From assembly GCA_025558095.1 (NCBI GenBank), contig JAIVFI010000020.1:124001-188000 (forward strand): 64,000 nucleotides of DNA. The letters are read 5' to 3'. The translations under genes and the position numbers were made by a program. Below the pieces are notes generated by a model. It was given only the letters and a program-made list of their open reading frames with translations. It was not told the origin of the DNA and did not search any database. Positions 60,423 to 64,000 of this stretch are shown here, one piece after another. The number at the start of each line of letters is the position of its first letter. The stretch's first letter is position 1. The stretch is from Hyaloraphidium curvatum (lineage: Eukaryota > Monoblepharomycota > Hyaloraphidiomycetes > Hyaloraphidiales > Hyaloraphidiaceae).

Positions 60423-62064
60423 ATGCTGGTGAAAGTCCCTCCCTTCCAGCCTTCGGGCCCTCCCAGCGATGTCGTTGTGAACGACGCCTCCGCGGCCGCT
60501 GATGCGGCCGACTCCCACGCCCCCAACTACGTCACGGCGTCGAGCTCCGGCTTTGAGGGGCCCGAGAAGCTCCTCGAGCTGTGGTTCTACCCCAACGCCG
60601 AAGACTGCGGCTACGACCCCACGGACCCGACCAGCACGCACACCCATGGCGACTGCGGCCTGCGCAAGGTCGCGCGCCCCGTCTGGGAGGACATGCTGGA
60701 CCTCGTGCACTGCAAGGTCCTCAGCGTCATCTCGAACGAGCACATGGACGCGTACCTGCTCTCGGAATCCTCCATGTTCGTGCACTCGCACAAGCTGATC
60801 CTCAAGACGTGCGGGACGACGACGCTGCTGCACGCCATCCCGCGCATCCTCGAGATCGCGCACAAGATGTGCGGGCTCACCTACGTCGACTCGTGTTTCT
60901 ACTCGCGCAAGAGCTTCATGTTCCCGGACAAGCAGACGTGGCCGCACGGCTCGTGGGCCGACGAGGTCAAGTACCTGGACCTCATCTTCAACCGCGGCCA
61001 CTTCCACACCTCGGCCTACATCGTCGGCAAGACCAACGACGACCACTGGAACCTCTACATCGCCACGCCCAAGTACTCCAAGGAGGACGAGGGCCGCACG
61101 CCCGAGGAGATCATGGACCTCGACGACGAGGAGGAGGAAAAGATCGACGCCGAGATGGACCGCATGTACCAGGACGACATCACGCTCGAGGTGCTCATGA
61201 CGGATCTGAACCCCGAGAAGATGAAGATGTTCTACAGCAAGGGCGAGGGCGACGACGGGCCCAGGGTCTACGTGGGTGTTTCCCTCTCGCATGGTCGCTG
61301 ACCGAATGCTTACTTTGCATGCGCAGCACGAGACGGGCATGGACGAGATCTACCCGCACTCGGTGGTCGACAGCTTCCTCTTCGACCCATGCGGCTTCTC
61401 GCTCAACGGCATGCTCGGCCCGTACTACTGGACCGTGCACGTGACACCCGAGGACCACTGCTCGTACGCCTCGCTCGAGTCCAACATCCCCATCACGGCC
61501 ATCGGCAAGGCGCCCGACTCGGAGCACGACCTGTACGGGTCGTACGAGGAGGTCGTGCGCAAGGTCGTCGAGGTCTTCGAGCCGGGCAAGTTCACGTGCA
61601 CGCTCTTCAGCCGCAAGCCCGACGAGCTCACGCGCGAGGAGTCCGACTCGGAGTCGGTGCAGTCGACCAACAGCGGCGGGTCCGGCGGCGGCACGCCCGT
61701 CATCACCGGCACCGTCACCCCGGCGTCGCAGGCCACCGTCGGCGGCAAGCCCGAGCGCGCCCTGTCGCCGGCCCGCAGCCGCGCCAGCAGCGCCGGTTCC
61801 AACGCGCGTTCGGTGCTCTCCCTCGACCCCATCATCGCGCAGGAGCACGCTCGCATGCTGCTGTCGTCCAAGACGGTCGTGGAAGGCTTCAGGCGCCGCG
61901 ACCGGATCGTATTCGACCTCGGCCGGTGGGACCTGGTGTTCTCGCAGTTTGCGCTGGGCAAGAAGCATCTCGCGGCGCGCAAGCCCATCGCGAACGGCAC
62001 GGCCAACGGGCTCAAGGTCCCCGGGGACAAGGACGGCGACGGGATCCCCGATCGCAAGAAGTGA
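60423..62064 (+). CDS. S-adenosylmethionine decarboxylase proenzyme
   Basis: Makes decarboxylated SAM for spermidine and spermine. 528 residues from exons 60423-61271 and 61327-62064 (55-base intron). Motifs: GFEGPEKLLELWFYP, YLLSESSMFVHSHKLILKTC with the ESS self-cleavage site that forms the pyruvoyl cofactor (about residue 116), CGTTTLLHAI, FYSRKSFMFPDKQTWPHGSW, and after splicing DSFLFDPCGFSLNGML and PEDHCSYASLESN. The C-terminal 130 residues (Ser-rich, then LDPIIAQEHARMLL...) extend beyond the usual length; the middle has an acidic DDEEEEK insertion. A long leader with an upstream frame precedes it. Confidence 0.94.
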
Positions 62065-62226
62065 CTTTGACATTCCTGCACTTTTGTGCACCTTTGGTGG
62101 AGGGGGGATTCGCGGCCTCAGCCGCGGATGTGGAGAGGGAAGCACGGATATTCTCTCGCGGCGCGCGCGTATGCGCCGTTTCAGTGATATGGGTCTTGTA
62201 CGGGTGAGGGCAGGGTGCCCCGCGGT

Positions 62227-63903
62227 TCAAAGCCGCCAAAAATACAAGAGAGTGACAAAGGCTACAGAAATCGAGCTCCAAGAAGGCGTCCGTGCGTGCG
62301 CCGAGGCGAGCTTGCGCCGGCCGTCGGCCTCGCTCCACGATTCGATGGTGAAGAGCTGCCCGACCGCCTCGACCAGCTCCTCTTCGGTCCGATCGCCCCG
62401 CTGCGCCGTCCCCACGAACGCTGCCTGCCGGCCCCAGATCCTCACCGCGTACCTCGAGCTGCTGGGCAGCCCGCTGGGCACCTTCCAGGCCGCCTCCAGC
62501 CTGGTGTTTTCGACGCCGGCCTCGATCGTCGCCACAAGGGTGGATGCGAGATCGTAGCAATGCAGCTCGACGGTGTAAGACTCCAGCACGGCGTTTCTCA
62601 CGGTCCATTCCACGCTCGCGGGGAGGGATTTGGTCCATTTGTCTTCGGAAGATGGACCGCGGATGAGGATGAGGGGGTTCCGGAAAGAGGCCGAGGGCCA
62701 GGGGTTCGCGGTGCACGCCCAGAGGAGGCGGGAGGTGCCGTCGGCGGGCGATCCGTCACGGCGATGTAGAGGAAAGCCCCAGATGCGGAGAAAGTGGAAG
62801 GTTCCGGCTTCGAGGTCCGGAGGAAGCGGGATCGAGGCGGAGGTGCGCGTCATTGGCTGATCCCGCGCAAGGGGAATGCCGAGGAAGCAAGGTGCGGAAG
62901 CGTTGGAGCAATGGATATCCAGGTTCCACGAAGAGAGTGGGGTGCCTCGGTAGCTGAAGGAAACATGGAGTTCCGCACCCGGGATGAGCTCGTTGGACGG
63001 TGACGGGGACTGGAGGCGGAAGCTCGATGTCGACGGCGGCCGGGAAATGCAAAAAGGGTCGCTGGTGGCATTGACAAGCTGGTCCGGCACTCCAGTCCTC
63101 TCGAAGTCCTGCTCAGACATTCCGCTGACCCGATAGACGTAGTGACATCCTTCGGGCAGGGTGAACGGAATGCTCCAGTGCACCTCTGTCGTTCCCGGGC
63201 TTTGGTTTTCGGCAACCAAGATCCTCTGCAGATCAGTCTCGCTTTGGCTACCGGAAATCTGCCCGCGCGAAACCGGCCTGAGGTCCAGCAGTTCGACCGT
63301 CAAGGGCAGCAGGGCGCCCCAACCCGCCGCATCGAGTTCGACCCGGGCAACGGAGCCGGCGACGACCGGTCGCTCGGGAGCCGCCACCGAGAGGCCGCCA
63401 ATGGCAAAGTACTGCTCGCTGAGCGCGAACCGCGGTTTCGAGCCGTTCCCGGGGAAGGCAAGCAGCCGAAGGTAGTAGACCTTGGCGGGCTCCAAGTGGG
63501 GGACTGTCCACAGGAACGAGTCCGAATCCCCGGGCAGCCCGTTGGCGACACGAACCAGCGGGCGAGATTTGTTTGCCGCCGAAAAGAGGTCCAGCTGGAA
63601 CGACGCCGCGGAAAGAAAGGGCGGCGCCGCCCAACGGACCTCGGCGGCGGCACCGGCAAAGAGCACCGCGTCCGCCGGCGGCGCCAGCACAGAGAGCTCG
63701 TGCACCGGTGGCCGCATGCGAATCTGAGAGTCATGTTTCCTACCGGGCGCCGGCCGCAGAGGGTCCACCGCCTCGGCCGGGTACAGATGCGCTGCGACGG
63801 AGCGGGCGACGCGCACGGCTGTCCGCTCGGCCCCGCCGCCCGAGTAGAAGGCCCATGCCGCGACGCAGAGCAGGAGCACAAAGATTCTGAACGAATTCAG
63901 CAT
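62227..63903 (-). CDS. large Kre9/Knh1-like surface protein, probable GPI anchor
   Basis: Single exon, 558 residues. N-terminal signal (MLNSFRIFVLLLCVAAWAFY). Then at least four beta-sandwich units, each with the Kre9-type frame (LSVLAPPADAVLFAGAAAEV-RW, ... SFLWTVPHLEPAKVYYLRL; LSVAAPERPVVAGSVARVEL; LIPGAELHVSFSYRG; LILIRGPSSEDKWTKSLPAS, ... AAWKVPSGLPSSSRYAVRIW). A short hydrophobic end (SSISVAFVTLLYFWRL) after a Ser-rich stretch could be a GPI signal. Related fungal proteins help organise beta-glucan. Single exon among spliced neighbours. Confidence 0.68.
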   Translation of the reverse strand: MLNSFRIFVLLLCVAAWAFYSGGGAERTAVRVARSVAAHLYPAEAVDPLRPAPGRKHDSQIRMRPPVHELSVLAPPADAVLFAGAAAEVRWAAPPFLSAASFQLDLFSAANKSRPLVRVANGLPGDSDSFLWTVPHLEPAKVYYLRLLAFPGNGSKPRFALSEQYFAIGGLSVAAPERPVVAGSVARVELDAAGWGALLPLTVELLDLRPVSRGQISGSQSETDLQRILVAENQSPGTTEVHWSIPFTLPEGCHYVYRVSGMSEQDFERTGVPDQLVNATSDPFCISRPPSTSSFRLQSPSPSNELIPGAELHVSFSYRGTPLSSWNLDIHCSNASAPCFLGIPLARDQPMTRTSASIPLPPDLEAGTFHFLRIWGFPLHRRDGSPADGTSRLLWACTANPWPSASFRNPLILIRGPSSEDKWTKSLPASVEWTVRNAVLESYTVELHCYDLASTLVATIEAGVENTRLEAAWKVPSGLPSSSRYAVRIWGRQAAFVGTAQRGDRTEEELVEAVGQLFTIESWSEADGRRKLASAHARTPSWSSISVAFVTLLYFWRL

Positions 63904-64000
63904 GGTCGCTGGTCGGAGAAGGTGACAGAGGGGGAGGAGCTCATCCGGAATTCGAGGCCGTTGGCCGGTTCGTAGTCCATTCTTACACAAGCAAATCCCA

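Noticed and set aside
1-64000. tRNA, rRNA, CRISPR or bacterial operon signals
   Set aside because: No cloverleaf, rRNA segment or spaced repeat array was found by eye; a covariance-model search would be needed to exclude small RNAs.

Overview
The window is nuclear DNA of a GC-rich fungus. Almost every multi-exon gene has short introns (about 46 to 82 bases, mostly GTGNG...YAG). Joining the exons I inferred restores uninterrupted reading frames with whole-codon lengths in many genes. Membrane-anchored NodB chitin deacetylases, Kre9/Knh1-type wall domains, MYND zinc fingers, F-box proteins and a two-domain Tpa1/Ofd1 protein point to a fungus. The very high GC, the abundant MYND and F-box genes and several intronless bacterial-looking genes suggest an early-diverging (chytrid or monoblepharid-like) lineage, but that placement is inference. 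I found no rRNA, tRNA or CRISPR array.

Layout. 0-4.4 kb: three short-chain dehydrogenase (SDR) genes, one cut by the left edge and two a recent tandem pair. 4.5-9.3 kb: a small orphan, a thioesterase-like gene, an LRAT-fold protein and a PhzF enzyme. 9.7-13.6 kb: two tandem membrane-anchored chitin deacetylases. 13.8-19.5 kb, minus strand: mitochondrial SCOT, an HSL-type esterase and an MDR reductase. 19.6-26.4 kb: two 2-oxoglutarate dioxygenases (P4H-like and Tpa1/OGFOD1-like), exosome RRP40, thymine DNA glycosylase and mercaptopyruvate sulfurtransferase. 26.5-28.7 kb: two secreted proteins (Kre9-like and CAP/SCP). 28.8-34.8 kb: a stand-alone UBP zinc finger, a THUMP-type RNA methyltransferase, a frame-broken nucleoside deoxyribosyltransferase (NDT), a GH29 fucosidase, a dienoyl-CoA isomerase and an intact NDT. 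34.8-36.1 kb: a reverse-transcriptase-like remnant and a broken MYND gene. 36.3-57.1 kb: a multi-pass membrane protein and its decayed paralogue 20 kb away enclose a bacterial-type secreted repeat protein, F-box genes, two alpha/beta hydrolases, an RS-domain protein, MYND genes, an amidohydrolase, a RraA-like enzyme and orphans. 57.4-64 kb: a cytochrome P450, S-adenosylmethionine decarboxylase with a long structured leader, and a large Kre9-like surface protein.

The gene set is mixed rather than one pathway. Themes are cell surface and wall (chitin deacetylases, Kre9-like proteins, CAP protein), fatty-acid and ketone metabolism (SCOT, dienoyl-CoA isomerase, P450, thioesterase, PTS1-bearing hydrolase) and RNA or DNA upkeep (RRP40, TDG, THUMP methyltransferase, Tpa1). 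Many neighbours are divergent and share promoters of about 70 to 160 bases. The most unusual items are the undescribed membrane family with a CxCx4C[SA]GGxLT loop and an invariant MRGFGV tail, the SDR pair lacking the catalytic tyrosine, the LRAT protein with a zinc-ribbon-like insert, and the tandem deacetylases. Local decay is visible at 30.9-31.3, 35.4-36.1 and 53.7-57.1 kb.
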